From positions 1-36,960 of the forward strand of contig DATCVA010000226.1 of assembly GCA_036567205.1 (NCBI GenBank): a stretch of 36,960 nt of DNA, written 5' to 3'. Each line of letters starts with the position of its first letter. Position 1 is the stretch's first letter. Under the pieces are notes generated by a model, which saw only the letters and a program-made list of their open reading frames with translations, did no database searches and was not told the origin of the DNA. The position numbers and the translations under genes are program-made. The DNA is from DATCVA01 sp036567205. Lineage in GTDB: Bacteria; Pseudomonadota; Gammaproteobacteria; Burkholderiales; Burkholderiaceae_B. This document shows, one piece after another, positions 8,636 to 17,511 of this stretch.

Positions 8636-9595
8636 ATGGAAAGAAGCCCGACTCATTTCTCTTTCGCTCAGTTGCGAATCAAGCACCTGACACTTCTTGA
8701 TCTTATTTCGACGCATGGGTCGTTACGCAAGGTTGGCGAGGCGATGCATCTGACGCAGCCGGCCATTACAGCAATGCTTAAAGATTTGGAGTCAGCCTTT
8801 GATGCGTCGCTGGTCAATCGGGACCGGCAGGGGGCGACGCTTACGCCTAGCGGGGTAGCTACCCGCGCACGCCTGGAGGCAATACTCAATGAACTGCAAG
8901 CGGCAAGACATGCAAATACGGTATCGAAGAATGGAAGCTTCCTGCGTATTGGCGCATTGCCAGCCGCGATGATAGGACTGGTTCCGGAAGTGATTGCCGT
9001 AATTCAGAAACAAGGCCTTCCTATCGCATTGAAGTTCATTGAAAGTACGGTTGAGCAGGCAATGTCGTCCTTGTTTAATAATGAACTGGATTGCGTAATT
9101 GGCCGTTTGGATGCAAAAACATTGTTATCTTTTCCCGATCAGGAATTTTCGTTCGATAAATTATTATCCATGGGATTGCAGGTGGCTTGCGGGCGGAATA
9201 ACCCATTCTCAAGCAGGAAAATGCTAACGCTGGAAGACCTGGCCGAGCAAAAATGGGCCTTGCTCTCGGTGGACTCCCAAAGCAGAAGTGCATTTGATCA
9301 GGCGTTCATTCAAAGAGGCATGGCGCCGCCTCAGCCGGTCGTTGAGTCCTTATCCTTTCTGTCCAATTTTCATATGGTTTCCATATCCAGCCTTCTTACT
9401 ATTGCACCGATGTCGGCTGTTAGCAAATTTCAGAAATTAAAAATGGTTCGAAAAGTACCCTATGAATGGCCGATATCCTCGTCGCCCTTGTTATTGATAA
9501 CAAAGAAGGACAAACACAAAATCGATGCGTTGGTACAGTTCAGGAAAGTGCTTATGACATGCGCGAAGAATATAGAGGCCAATCCGCTACGTTAA
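8636..9595 (+). CDS. LysR family transcriptional regulator
   Basis: A 319-residue LysR-type regulator. The winged helix-turn-helix lies at about residues 10-70 (LRIKHLTLLDLISTHGSL, then MHLTQPAITAMLKDLE). A LysR substrate-binding domain follows (RIGALPAAMIGLVPEVIAVI near its start). The ATG at 8636 is chosen over an upstream TTG at 8609, since AGAAAGA lies just ahead of it. It is divergent from the Bug-family binding protein and oxidoreductase and probably controls them in response to an unknown small molecule, as is usual for this layout. It ends just before a good intrinsic terminator. Confidence 0.92.
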   Translation: MERSPTHFSFAQLRIKHLTLLDLISTHGSLRKVGEAMHLTQPAITAMLKDLESAFDASLVNRDRQGATLTPSGVATRARLEAILNELQAARHANTVSKNGSFLRIGALPAAMIGLVPEVIAVIQKQGLPIALKFIESTVEQAMSSLFNNELDCVIGRLDAKTLLSFPDQEFSFDKLLSMGLQVACGRNNPFSSRKMLTLEDLAEQKWALLSVDSQSRSAFDQAFIQRGMAPPQPVVESLSFLSNFHMVSISSLLTIAPMSAVSKFQKLKMVRKVPYEWPISSSPLLLITKKDKHKIDALVQFRKVLMTCAKNIEANPLR

Positions 9596-9604
9596 ACGTA
9601 GACG

Positions 9605-9644
9605 AAGACTTGGCCCCGTTTATGGGGCTTGTCTTGGGTTTTTT
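9605..9644 (+). terminator. Intrinsic terminator after LysR gene
   Basis: A hairpin made of AAGAC / GTCTT and an inner GCCCC / GGGGC stem with a short loop is followed by GGG and six T. It starts ten bases after the LysR stop codon and has the standard form of a rho-independent terminator on the + strand. Confidence 0.8.
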
Positions 9645-9662
9645 GCGCGATTTTTAAAGCTC

Positions 9663-10076
9663 TTAATCGAACTTGATGATCTTGAATGCCAGACGGTTCT
9701 GGTCGTCGCGCGATACGTCGTAGCCCAGGTGCTCGTGAATAGAGTTGTCGGCGTTGAACGTCAAAATGACGGGTTTGATTTCCTCAATTTCGCGTTCGGT
9801 AACATACACCGAATTGCAAATAATGACTTCATCGCCACGCTGGCAAGTGCGTGCGGCCGCGCCATTAAGAATGCAGCACTTCGAGCCGCGTTCGCCGTAA
9901 ATGACATAAGTGCTGATGCGCGCGCCCGAGTTTTTATTCCAGATATCGACGAACTCCATGGGCAGGATGCCCGCTGCTTCGCAATGGTCTGGATCGAGGG
10001 TAATGGAACCGTGGTAATCAAGGTCGGCGCCGGTTACACGGATACCGTGCAGTTTTCCACGTACAACTTTTCTCAC
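9663..10076 (-). CDS. panD: Aspartate 1-decarboxylase
   Basis: A 137-residue pyruvoyl enzyme precursor that makes beta-alanine from aspartate for pantothenate and coenzyme A synthesis in the cytoplasm. The proenzyme cleaves itself at Gly23-Ser24 (YHGSITLD), turning Ser24 into the pyruvoyl group. Other family features are [10 protein letters not shown] at the start, [12 protein letters not shown], and the NGAAA motif. It begins with GTG; this start lines up with other PanD proteins. It is slightly longer than the 126-residue E. coli enzyme because of the C-terminal tail. No panB or panC is next to it. Its upstream region contains a run of nine G (see repeat entry). Confidence 0.95.
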   Translation of the reverse strand: MRKVVRGKLHGIRVTGADLDYHGSITLDPDHCEAAGILPMEFVDIWNKNSGARISTYVIYGERGSKCCILNGAAARTCQRGDEVIICNSVYVTEREIEEIKPVILTFNADNSIHEHLGYDVSRDDQNRLAFKIIKFD

Positions 10077-10146
10077 GTTGAATCTCTAGAAGGAATAAGG
10101 TTGCGGGTATTGTAGTTTTTTTTCAGAAATTTAACTGTATTCGTAA

Positions 10147-10155
10147 GGGGGGGGG
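10147..10155. repeat. Homopolymer run of nine G
   Basis: A run of nine G on the + strand (nine C on the coding strand of panD) lies 70 bases upstream of the panD start and 16 bases past the end of the flhE-like gene. An eight-T run lies close by. Runs of this length are prone to slippage. Whether this one affects panD transcription depends on where the promoter is, which I cannot see. Confidence 0.6.
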
Positions 10156-10170
10156 CAAAAACGCAGCATT

Positions 10171-10641
10171 TTAGGGTTTGAACCAGACTACAACATTGCC
10201 TTTTACAAATACCGGCGGCGTCAGCGGGCCTTGCCCGGGAATAGTGTGCACCAGATACATGGGTTGGCTGGCATCCAGGCCATTGAAAACATGGGTCGAC
10301 ACATTATTGCCGTTTATGGCAATACACTGAGTGACCCCATTCCAGCATAGCCGGCTTTGCACGATGGCTTTTCCCTTGAACGAGCGATTCGCATAGACCC
10401 GGGTAATTTTCGCTTCGCCAGGAACTGTTGCGCGGGGCGGCGAATATAAAACCGCGACTTCATCGCCGCTGCGGTTTATGGCGCCGCTTACTGCCGCGAT
10501 TGTCCATGAGTTATTGTCCGCATGAGCCGATAAGCAAAAAAGAAAGAGCATCGTGGCTTGCAATAGCAGGACACAGCGGCTGCGTGCGCGAGCCATGGCG
10601 CCACATACAGATAGCCAAATTCCGGGGAGGGAAATTTTCAT
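10171..10641 (-). CDS. flhE: FlhE-like periplasmic flagellar protein
   Basis: A protein of about 156 residues that matches the FlhE family along most of its mature length: an early NSWT, then VQSRLCWNGVTQCIAINGN, then a HTIPGQGPLTPP stretch and a final VKGNVVVWFK. The pattern RLC...QC...NG...PG.G.L.P is the family core, and the two cysteines probably form a disulfide. The N-terminus is a signal peptide ending CLSAHADNN. The start is unsure: ATG 10641 is used, but ATG 10596 gives a tidier signal peptide, and neither has a strong ribosome site. In enterobacteria flhE lies directly after flhA and its product acts at the export apparatus to limit proton leak. Here it is over 20 kb away from flhA and between panD and a SulP gene. 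Assignment is by remembered family pattern. Confidence 0.7.
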   Translation of the reverse strand: MKISLPGIWLSVCGAMARARSRCVLLLQATMLFLFCLSAHADNNSWTIAAVSGAINRSGDEVAVLYSPPRATVPGEAKITRVYANRSFKGKAIVQSRLCWNGVTQCIAINGNNVSTHVFNGLDASQPMYLVHTIPGQGPLTPPVFVKGNVVVWFKP

Positions 10642-10693
10642 GTGCGTAGGATTATAATGTGAGTCACATTGCCTGAGCTCTTTATGGAGAATC

Positions 10694-12370
10694 ATGTTTG
10701 CCCTTCTAGAAGCATATCGTGCTGGTTTGTTCCGGCGGCCTCATTGGCTGTCCAACATTGTCGCAGGTGTAATTGTCGGGGTGGTGGCCTTGCCATTGGC
10801 CATGGCATTTGCCATTGCATCAGGCGTTAAGCCGGAACAAGGGCTTTATACCGCAATTGTCGCAGGCCTTATCGTTTCCATATTTGGCGGTAGCCGAGTG
10901 CAGATTGCCGGCCCGACCGGTGCATTCATTGTGATCCTGGCCGGCATTGTCGCGCAATACGGCGTCGATGGACTGCAAATCGCTACCTTCATGGCAGGCA
11001 TCATTTTGCTGTTATTCGGCGTAACCCGCATGGGTGCTGTCATCAAGTTCATTCCGGCTCCTGTCATTGTCGGTTTTACAGCGGGCATAGGCATAATTAT
11101 TTGGGTGGGGCAGTGGAAAGATTTTTTTGGTTTGCCTGCTGTTACAGGGCAGCATTTTCATCAAAAGCTATGGCATTTGTTGCAGGTGTTTCCGCAGTTC
11201 GACTGGGCAACCACGGCGCTGGCCGTCTTGTCGTTGTTGTTGGTGATCTACACCTCTAAATTGCCGCGGCTTCAGCGTGTGCCCGGGCCTTTAGTCGCTT
11301 TGATCGTGGTGACGTTGGTGCAGGCGATGTTCAAGTTTGAAAGCGTGGCTACCATCGGTAGCACATTCGGCGCAATACCAAGCGGCTTGCCTGCATTGCA
11401 ATGGCCCGAAATTACGCTCGGCCGGGTCGTAGAGCTTATTGGCCCGGCTTTTGCAATCGCTATGCTGGGCGCTATTGAGTCCCTGCTTTCAGCGGTTGTC
11501 GCCGACGGCATGGCCGGCACGCGCCATAACTCAAATCAGGAACTCATCGGCCAGGGCCTTGCCAATATGGTCGCGCCTTTATTTGGCGGCATTGCCGCCA
11601 CCGGCGCAATCGCCCGTACGGCTACCAATATTCGCAATGGCGGCAATAGTCCCTTGGCCGGTATTGTCCATGCCCTGACGCTTGTGTTGATCTTGCTGTT
11701 GCTGGCGCCGCTGGCAGCTAATATACCGTTGGCGACGCTGGCGGCTATTTTATTTGTCGTCGCGTGGAACATGAGCCAGGTCCGGCATGTTTTTAAAATG
11801 ATTCGGCGCGCACCGCGCGCCGACGTCGTGATTTTATTGGTCACTCTTGCGCTAACGGTGTTTGCCGACTTGGTTGTGGCGGTCAATATCGGCGTAGTGC
11901 TGGCTATGTTGCATTTTTTACGGCGTATGGCGGGAAGCGTTGTGGTTCATGTGCAAAATGACCATAGCTTACGTAAAGAGTTTGCCTACGAAGGTTTTAC
12001 GCAATTACCACCGGATGTCCTGGTCTATGCCGTTGAAGGCCCGTTTTTCTTTGGCGCGGTTGAAGTCTTTGGGCAGGCGCTGGCCAATACAAAAACGGAT
12101 CCTCGCGTGTTAATTATTCGTTTGCGTCAAGTGCCGTTCATTGATGTTACTGGTTTGGAAACTTTGGAAGAGGTGGTTCAGGATTTGCATAAACGCGGCG
12201 TCACAGTGATTTTTACCGAGGCCAATGTACGAGTCAGCCGTAAGCTGGCCAAAATGGGCATCACCGAAAAAGTCGGGCGTGAAAACGTGACTGAGACCTT
12301 TGCCGGCGCCGTGGCACGTATTGAATCGTTGCACGCACCCCTTACTGGTTTGGCAAGCCGGGAACTTTAG
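10694..12370 (+). CDS. SulP family inorganic anion transporter
   Basis: A 558-residue SulP/SLC26 transporter. The first ~400 residues contain many hydrophobic helices, with the family opening DxxAGxxVGVVALPLAMAFAIASG and QIAGPTGAFIVI. A cytoplasmic STAS domain fills about residues 440-545 (VLVYAVEGPFFFGAVEVF, then LRQVPFIDVTGLETLEE). Members carry sulfate, bicarbonate or dicarboxylates. The motif level here does not settle the substrate, and no carbonic anhydrase or sulfate assimilation gene is adjacent. The ATG follows GGAGAA. The start lies close to the flhE-like gene on the other strand, so the two promoters overlap. Its 3' end overlaps the ribbon-helix-helix gene by 29 bases, tail to tail. 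Confidence 0.93.
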   Translation: MFALLEAYRAGLFRRPHWLSNIVAGVIVGVVALPLAMAFAIASGVKPEQGLYTAIVAGLIVSIFGGSRVQIAGPTGAFIVILAGIVAQYGVDGLQIATFMAGIILLLFGVTRMGAVIKFIPAPVIVGFTAGIGIIIWVGQWKDFFGLPAVTGQHFHQKLWHLLQVFPQFDWATTALAVLSLLLVIYTSKLPRLQRVPGPLVALIVVTLVQAMFKFESVATIGSTFGAIPSGLPALQWPEITLGRVVELIGPAFAIAMLGAIESLLSAVVADGMAGTRHNSNQELIGQGLANMVAPLFGGIAATGAIARTATNIRNGGNSPLAGIVHALTLVLILLLLAPLAANIPLATLAAILFVVAWNMSQVRHVFKMIRRAPRADVVILLVTLALTVFADLVVAVNIGVVLAMLHFLRRMAGSVVVHVQNDHSLRKEFAYEGFTQLPPDVLVYAVEGPFFFGAVEVFGQALANTKTDPRVLIIRLRQVPFIDVTGLETLEEVVQDLHKRGVTVIFTEANVRVSRKLAKMGITEKVGRENVTETFAGAVARIESLHAPLTGLASREL

Positions 12371-12545
12371 GGTTTGCGGTGGCGGCGTCCTTGCTATAGG
12401 TAACGCCGTGTTGCGTCAGATAGTCGCGGATTAATTGACGTACTACTTGCGAGGGCGTCAGGTCCTGGCTGGCACAGAGTTTTTCGAATGCTTTCTTTTT
12501 CTTGGGATCGATTAACACGGTAAGTCGGGCGGTTTTGTTTTCCAT
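12342..12545 (-). CDS. Small ribbon-helix-helix protein
   Basis: A 67-residue protein with the ribbon-helix-helix pattern: a beta strand ARLTVLID, then two helices KKKAFEKLCASQ and TPSQVVRQLIRDYL. Such proteins are DNA-binding dimers, often autoregulators. I start at ATG 12545 (AGG eight bases upstream); an earlier ATG at 12578 would add 11 hydrophobic residues before the fold. No toxin gene is adjacent, so an antitoxin role is not supported. The last 29 bases overlap the end of the SulP gene on the other strand. Its target is unknown. Confidence 0.75.
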   Translation of the reverse strand: MENKTARLTVLIDPKKKKAFEKLCASQDLTPSQVVRQLIRDYLTQHGVTYSKDAATANPKVPGLPNQ

Positions 12546-12609
12546 AAGAGCCTGGGCAATTGCAATGATGTTAATCATATTCTAATTGAATATGTGTATT
12601 GCAAAAAAA

Positions 12610-13338
12610 TTAGATGGCCCATTCAACGCTTAGCTCATCAATCAGCAAGCGTGTTAATACGTATGTAAAGTCTTCCCCGCAACAGGGGGCGGTTGCAGTC
12701 TGGCATTCGTGCAGCGATGCAATTTTTCGTGCGTCATAGTGCTTGCCGCTATCCAGTTCCCGCTCGAATCGATTAATGCGTTCGGTGGTGGCGTTAACGT
12801 CGATCCCGGCCAGTATCAGCGCATGCACAAGCCCAATTTGCATGGGGGACGGTGTTGTGACACGACGCCACAACTGGGCCGTTCCGGCAATTTTTTTTGC
12901 GGCGTCGCCCAGCCCCCAGGCCAGGTTGTAGCGGCCATCGCAAAATGATCCCGTTACTGCTTGAGGCTGAGTATCGATGTCCAGCTTTCGTAGTGCTTGC
13001 TGTATGACACGGCAAATCAATTCATAGGCCGCATTAGAGTGGTCAAGCGGAAGACCGTCAACCGCGTAGGCCAGGCTTAAATTAATAATACCGGGGCCTT
13101 GTGGGACAATTCCGCCGCCAGATTGCCTTACTGTAATAGGCCACGCCTGCTTTTCAAAAGACTGGCAGACCTCGTTAAAGCGTTCGTAACGCTGGTATGT
13201 GCGCGGAACGACAAGGCCTTGCTGTGCTTCCCATACGCTGGCAACCGGGCCTTCATTAGCTGCCAGAGCAATCAGCGATTCGTCGAACCGAGCCGATTGC
13301 CGGTTGCCGGCGGAATAAGTCAGCAGTTGAAAGCGCAT
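12610..13338 (-). CDS. Lipoate-protein ligase family protein
   Basis: A 242-residue protein of the biotin/lipoate ligase fold. Family marks are VRQSGGGIVPQGPGIINLSLAY (about residues 70-91) and SFCDGRYNLAW followed by KKIAGTAQLWRR (about 131-159), where Lys149 should be the ligase lysine contacting the acyl-adenylate. The protein is shorter than E. coli LplA and lacks its separate C-terminal domain, more like LipM/LipL-type octanoyl or lipoyl transferases. The exact reaction is therefore unsure. The stretch ending EDFTYVLTRLLIDEL is the normal family end. It stands alone; lipB and lipA are not in the window. Confidence 0.82.
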   Translation of the reverse strand: MRFQLLTYSAGNRQSARFDESLIALAANEGPVASVWEAQQGLVVPRTYQRYERFNEVCQSFEKQAWPITVRQSGGGIVPQGPGIINLSLAYAVDGLPLDHSNAAYELICRVIQQALRKLDIDTQPQAVTGSFCDGRYNLAWGLGDAAKKIAGTAQLWRRVTTPSPMQIGLVHALILAGIDVNATTERINRFERELDSGKHYDARKIASLHECQTATAPCCGEDFTYVLTRLLIDELSVEWAI

Positions 13339-13383
13339 GCGCGAAGCGAATAGCGTTGTTCCGAACTTATAACAATGAGGTTC

Positions 13384-13851
13384 TTAGATTTTTGCAGGTA
13401 AAAAGTCGTCATCGGTCATGAACAAGTAGCGTATGGCATCGATCAGGCTAATAACAATAACCAGTGGAGCGAAGATATAGAAGAGAATCAAATAGACGAT
13501 GCCCCAGCCTGCCTGACCCAGATAAAATCGATGGGCACCAAGCCAACCCAGGAAAACGGCCAAAACAATCGCAACTTTGCGGCGATTGGTGTGCTTGCTT
13601 AGTTCACCGCCTCGGTTCCTGATCAGCCAGATACTGATTGGGACTGTAAGCACCAGGGCAACAATTACTTTATTGCTGTGCATGGACACGTAATCGTGCG
13701 CCGCATAGTAAATGTCTGAAAAATTGTGAAAGACCAGGCCTGTTAAATATGAAAACCATGCCAGCGCTTGATGGCCTATTGTTTCACCAAAGGTCAGTGC
13801 CACCAGAATAACGGCGAAGACGACAATCGGCAGGAGAATTTTGTGAATCAT
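13384..13851 (-). CDS. TM2 domain membrane protein
   Basis: A 155-residue inner membrane protein. The C-terminal part is a TM2 domain (about residues 88-145): RRKVAIVLAVFLGWLGAHRFYLG, then GWGIVYLIL and a final LIDAIRYLFM, with two membrane helices and the usual short link. The N-terminal half adds one or two further hydrophobic helices. I chose ATG 13851, since AGAGGAC lies upstream; a longer frame to 13944 has no ribosome site I trust. The function of bacterial TM2 proteins is not known. Its neighbours give no clue. Confidence 0.82.
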   Translation of the reverse strand: MIHKILLPIVVFAVILVALTFGETIGHQALAWFSYLTGLVFHNFSDIYYAAHDYVSMHSNKVIVALVLTVPISIWLIRNRGGELSKHTNRRKVAIVLAVFLGWLGAHRFYLGQAGWGIVYLILFYIFAPLVIVISLIDAIRYLFMTDDDFLPAKI

Positions 13852-13996
13852 GTTTTTATGTCCTCTTGAGTGATCCGATGTAAATAGTTCAATGGTCGTT
13901 AGTGTAATGGTTGCAAGCAAGATAGTGTGCCAGAGTTTGATCAACTACAATTAAAACTTGCTATGCTTTTCGGAACGGACGCGCGTCGTTAATGCC

Positions 13997-14578
13997 ATGC
14001 AAATAAGAAATACGCTACGCCGCTTGATACCCACGAAAGAAAGCCTGCAAAGCAATCGATGGCTGAAGTGGATCAGGCCGTTGCTGCATGATCCCCGGCT
14101 TTGGCATGTTAGCCGTCGAGGCATTGCCATGGGCCTGGCCCTGGGGGTTTTTTTCGGCTTGTTGGTTCCGGTGGCGCAGATTCCGGTTTCGGCCGGGGCT
14201 GCTGTGTTGCTTAGGGCAAATGTGCCTATGGCGGCGGCCAGCACGTTTATTACCAATCCCGTTACTTTTGGGCCTGTTTACTATGGCGCATATCGTTTGG
14301 GGAAAGTGGTTCTTGGTGAAAAGCCCGTAACCGAAGCCCAGGCTGCGGCCCAGCTGGCTCAGGCCCAGCTCGAGCCCGTTGCCGTTGACGGGTTTTTTGA
14401 TCGGGTGCAATATTCTTTTGCCCGGCTTAAAGGCGTGGGAAAACCATTGGTAGTGGGCGTCACCATTATTGCGACTGTCAGCGGTGTGCTGACTTATTTC
14501 GTGGTAAGCGGAGTCTGGATTCTTAAAACGCGTTGGATGCGGAAAAAGCGCCAATCAAGCCGAAAAGGCGAACTCTAG
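13997..14578 (+). CDS. DUF2062 membrane protein
   Basis: A 193-residue protein with a DUF2062 domain. After a basic N-terminus (LRRLIPTKESL) comes LWHVSRRGIAMGLALGVFFGLLVPVAQIP, then NPVTFGPVYYGAYRLG, and a last hydrophobic helix near the C-terminus. DUF2062 proteins are short membrane proteins of unknown function. The ATG at 13997 has no strong ribosome site; alternatives upstream are TTG codons. Its stop overlaps the stop of the convergent methyltransferase gene by four bases. Confidence 0.85.
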   Translation: MQIRNTLRRLIPTKESLQSNRWLKWIRPLLHDPRLWHVSRRGIAMGLALGVFFGLLVPVAQIPVSAGAAVLLRANVPMAAASTFITNPVTFGPVYYGAYRLGKVVLGEKPVTEAQAAAQLAQAQLEPVAVDGFFDRVQYSFARLKGVGKPLVVGVTIIATVSGVLTYFVVSGVWILKTRWMRKKRQSSRKGEL

Positions 14579-15726
14579 CCCGCTGCTTTTTTCCCCAGCC
14601 GCCAAAGCGAGGTAACTTCGGCGCTGCGTGCTTCGTGCAGCGGATCCGTGTCGTCAAATGCTTTGGGGTGCTTGGGGCGGGCATCGAGCTTGTCCAGAAC
14701 CGTTAGTCCCGCCTGCTCGATCGCATTCAAAAGAAAATCGCGGCTACGCAGGCCCAGATGCTCGGCCAGGTCCGACATAATCAGCCAGCCCTCGCCTTCC
14801 GGGGTCAGGTGTTCGATCAGACCATTTAAGAATCCCAGCAGCATCTGACTGTCGGGGTCATAAATCGCATATTCGATCGGCGAGGTCGGACGAGCGGGCA
14901 ACCACGGTGGGTTGCACAGAATCAGTGCACTTTTGCCTTCTGGAAATAAGTCGATTTCTTGCAGTTCAATTTGCTGATCGAGGCCAAGGCGGCCGAAATT
15001 TTCGCGCGCGCAGGCCAGTGCCCGCGGGTCCTGGTCGGTGGCAATGATTTTTGAAACCCCCCGGCGGGCCAAAATCGCTGCCAGAACGCCACTTCCCGTG
15101 CCGACGTCGAATGCCACATCGACGTTGGGCAAAGGAGCCCGCGCAACTAAATCTATGTATTCGCCGCGTATTGGTGAAAATACACCGTAATGCACATGAA
15201 TACTTTGCGACAAAGCCGGAATTACGATTCCTTTCTTACGCCACTCAAACGAACCGATAATGCCCAGCAGGGCACGCAGCGATAATAAAAAAGGCTCGTT
15301 AATTTCGCCAAATATGGCCTGGCAGGCTGCTGCTACATCGGGGGCGCGCCGCAAATCAACCTGAAAGCCAGGACTTACCTGAATTAATACGGTATTTAAC
15401 AAACGGGCGCGCTGCGATTGAGTTAAGCGGTGAAGGTTAAATGCTTCGTGCGGAGGCAGCTTGATCTTACGTTTTTTCTTTTTGTCGATGCGGCGCGCCA
15501 GCGCGTTTAAGAGTTGCTTTGCGTTTTGGAAGTCGCCTCGCCAAAGCATACTGGTGCCCTGGTTAGCCAATAAAAATGCCGCATCGGCGGTAAGAGTATC
15601 ATCCACGACAACAATGCGTCTGGGCGGCAGGCTGTGATTTTCGGCACACCATAAGGCGCTTGACGTCTGGTCGTTTTCTACCCAAGAAGCGTAGTGTGGT
15701 ACAGCACAATGGGGTGAAGCAGGCAT
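14575..15726 (-). CDS. Class I SAM-dependent methyltransferase (small domain of PrmC/RsmC type)
   Basis: A 383-residue protein with a Rossmann-type methyltransferase domain in its second half: DVAFDVGTGSGVLAAILARRG (SAM motif I), ATDQDPRALACARENF (motif II), and the NPPW motif (LILCNPPWLPARP). NPPY/NPPW is found in enzymes that methylate nitrogen of glutamine or of nucleobases, so a ribosomal RNA or protein target is plausible. The N-terminal ~180 residues are less recognisable. I begin at ATG 15726 (MPASPHCAV); a TTG at 15756 would add ten residues. Its end overlaps the DUF2062 stop by four bases. Confidence 0.8.
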   Translation of the reverse strand: MPASPHCAVPHYASWVENDQTSSALWCAENHSLPPRRIVVVDDTLTADAAFLLANQGTSMLWRGDFQNAKQLLNALARRIDKKKKRKIKLPPHEAFNLHRLTQSQRARLLNTVLIQVSPGFQVDLRRAPDVAAACQAIFGEINEPFLLSLRALLGIIGSFEWRKKGIVIPALSQSIHVHYGVFSPIRGEYIDLVARAPLPNVDVAFDVGTGSGVLAAILARRGVSKIIATDQDPRALACARENFGRLGLDQQIELQEIDLFPEGKSALILCNPPWLPARPTSPIEYAIYDPDSQMLLGFLNGLIEHLTPEGEGWLIMSDLAEHLGLRSRDFLLNAIEQAGLTVLDKLDARPKHPKAFDDTDPLHEARSAEVTSLWRLGKKAAG

Positions 15727-15816
15727 GAAAGGTCGATCAATAAAAAACAGGCGCAATTGTAGCGGCTTTAGTGGGTTTGCACATAAAGGCGAGGTGGCGG
15801 GGTTCAGGCGTGCGTT

Positions 15817-17316
15817 TCACGTCTGGTGTAAACATGTCTGGCGAACGGCATGCTCCCAGCGCTCCATATGTTGCCGCGCCTGCTCCCGGTCTAACCGGGG
15901 GGTAAATCTGCGTTCCATACGCCATAGTTTTGATAGCTCTTGTATATTGTCATACACCCCGCTGGTTAGCCCGGCCAGGTAGGCGGCGCCCAACGCCGTC
16001 GTTTCGATAATGGTTGGCCGGACAATCGGAATTCCCAGCAGATCGGCTTGAAATTGCATTAGCAAGTCGTTGACGCAAGCGCCCCCGTCAACCCGCACTT
16101 CAGATAAAGGAGCGGACCCGGCAGCGACAGCATCTCGGCTCATGGCTTCCAGCAGGGCGGCAGTCTGGTAGGCAATGCTTTCTAGCGCAGCGCGCGCAAT
16201 GTGGGCCATTGTGGAACCCCTTGTTAGGCCGGTGATGGCGCCGCGGGCGTCGGGTTGCCAATAGGGGGCTCCGAGGCCCGTGAAGGCGGGCACCAGCATT
16301 ACGCCACCCGAATCTGGCACAGTAAGGGCAAGCGCTTCAATTTCGCTACTGCTCTTGACTGCATGAAGCCCGTCGCGTAGCCATTGCACTACGGCACCGC
16401 CTACAAATACGCTGCCTTCAAGCGCGTATTCCGTGTGTGGCGAGGTTTGTGCCGCGCTGGTGGTTACCAGCCCGTTCCTGGAAATCTGAAATTTGTTTCC
16501 TGTGTGCATCAGGGCAAAGCAGCCCGTGCCATAGGTGTTTTTGGCCATGCCTTCGTTAAAACAGGCCTGGCCGAATAAGGCGCTTTGTTGATCGCCGGCA
16601 ACACCGCAGATAGGGATGGGGTGGCCCAGCATTTCGGTTGGCACGGCTCCGTACTCGGCACTGGATGGCAAAACAGTGGGCAACAGGCTGGGGTGTACTC
16701 CCAGCATTTGTAGCAGTTCGGCATCCCATTCATTATTGCGCACATTGAACAGCATGGTCCGGGAGGCGTTGGTGACGTCTGTCGCGTGCACCTGTCCATT
16801 GGTAAGTTGCCAGATCAGCCAGGTGTCAATAGTGCCAAAAGCCAGTTCGCCTTTATTGGCCAGTTCGCGGGCGGACGGTACGTGATCCAGTATCCATTGA
16901 AGTTTTGTTCCGGAAAAATAGGCGTCGATGCGCAAGCCGGTTTTGTTCTGAATTAGGGGCTCGAACCCTTTTTCACGTAATTCGGCGCACGTGGGTTCAG
17001 CGCGCCGGTCTTGCCAGACAATGGCGTTATAAAGGGGTTTGCCGGATTTACGATGCCACACGATGGTGGTTTCACGCTGATTGGTTATACCTATGGCGTG
17101 AATGTCGCTGGCTTTTAAATTGGCCCTGGAAATCGCTTGCCGGGCTGTCGCTAATTGAGTTTCCCAAATTTCTGCCGGGTCGTGTTCTACCCACCCGGGT
17201 TTAGGGTAGATTTGCGTAATTTCTTTTTGAGCCATCGCCACGATTTGGCCCTGTGCATCAAAAACAACGCTACGTGAACTGGAGGTTCCTTGGTCTAGGG
17301 CGAGCAGGTAGGTCAT
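15817..17316 (-). CDS. glpK: Glycerol kinase
   Basis: A 499-residue FGGY-family kinase that phosphorylates glycerol to glycerol 3-phosphate in the cytoplasm. It opens with [17 protein letters not shown] (phosphate-binding loop) and carries [25 protein letters not shown] and [13 protein letters not shown], all close to known GlpK. The ATG at 17316 gives the usual start two residues before LLALDQG. A GTG at 17352 with GAGG upstream could add 12 residues. It is divergent from glpD, which uses its product, with 195 bases between them. No glpF or glpR is in the window. Confidence 0.95.
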   Translation of the reverse strand: MTYLLALDQGTSSSRSVVFDAQGQIVAMAQKEITQIYPKPGWVEHDPAEIWETQLATARQAISRANLKASDIHAIGITNQRETTIVWHRKSGKPLYNAIVWQDRRAEPTCAELREKGFEPLIQNKTGLRIDAYFSGTKLQWILDHVPSARELANKGELAFGTIDTWLIWQLTNGQVHATDVTNASRTMLFNVRNNEWDAELLQMLGVHPSLLPTVLPSSAEYGAVPTEMLGHPIPICGVAGDQQSALFGQACFNEGMAKNTYGTGCFALMHTGNKFQISRNGLVTTSAAQTSPHTEYALEGSVFVGGAVVQWLRDGLHAVKSSSEIEALALTVPDSGGVMLVPAFTGLGAPYWQPDARGAITGLTRGSTMAHIARAALESIAYQTAALLEAMSRDAVAAGSAPLSEVRVDGGACVNDLLMQFQADLLGIPIVRPTIIETTALGAAYLAGLTSGVYDNIQELSKLWRMERRFTPRLDREQARQHMERWEHAVRQTCLHQT

Positions 17317-17511
17317 AGTTTGGCGTTGGTGCGGGGCATAGTCGGCAGACACAAAGAATGTACCTCGAAACCCCGGGTATCGATCCTAGGGTTTTCATTA
17401 GGCCTGGCACGCTTGTTATCTGGAACATGTGCCTGACAGGTCCGGGTTCCGACGCTGGGCTCTTTTACTGTTTTACACTTGAACCTATTCTTTATTCACG
17501 GCCTGCAACCT
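17317..17511. promoter_or_regulatory. Divergent glpK-glpD control region
   Basis: The 195 bases between glpK and glpD must hold both promoters. By eye, 17416-17429 (TTATCTGGAACATG) contains the right half and centre of the enterobacterial GlpR operator (GAACAT half-site), but the left half does not match. This is a weak candidate only. No clear promoter boxes were found. Confidence 0.35.

Noticed and set aside
17416..17429. GlpR operator between glpK and glpD
   Set aside because: Only the right half matches the enterobacterial consensus; kept as a weak remark and not as a separate site.
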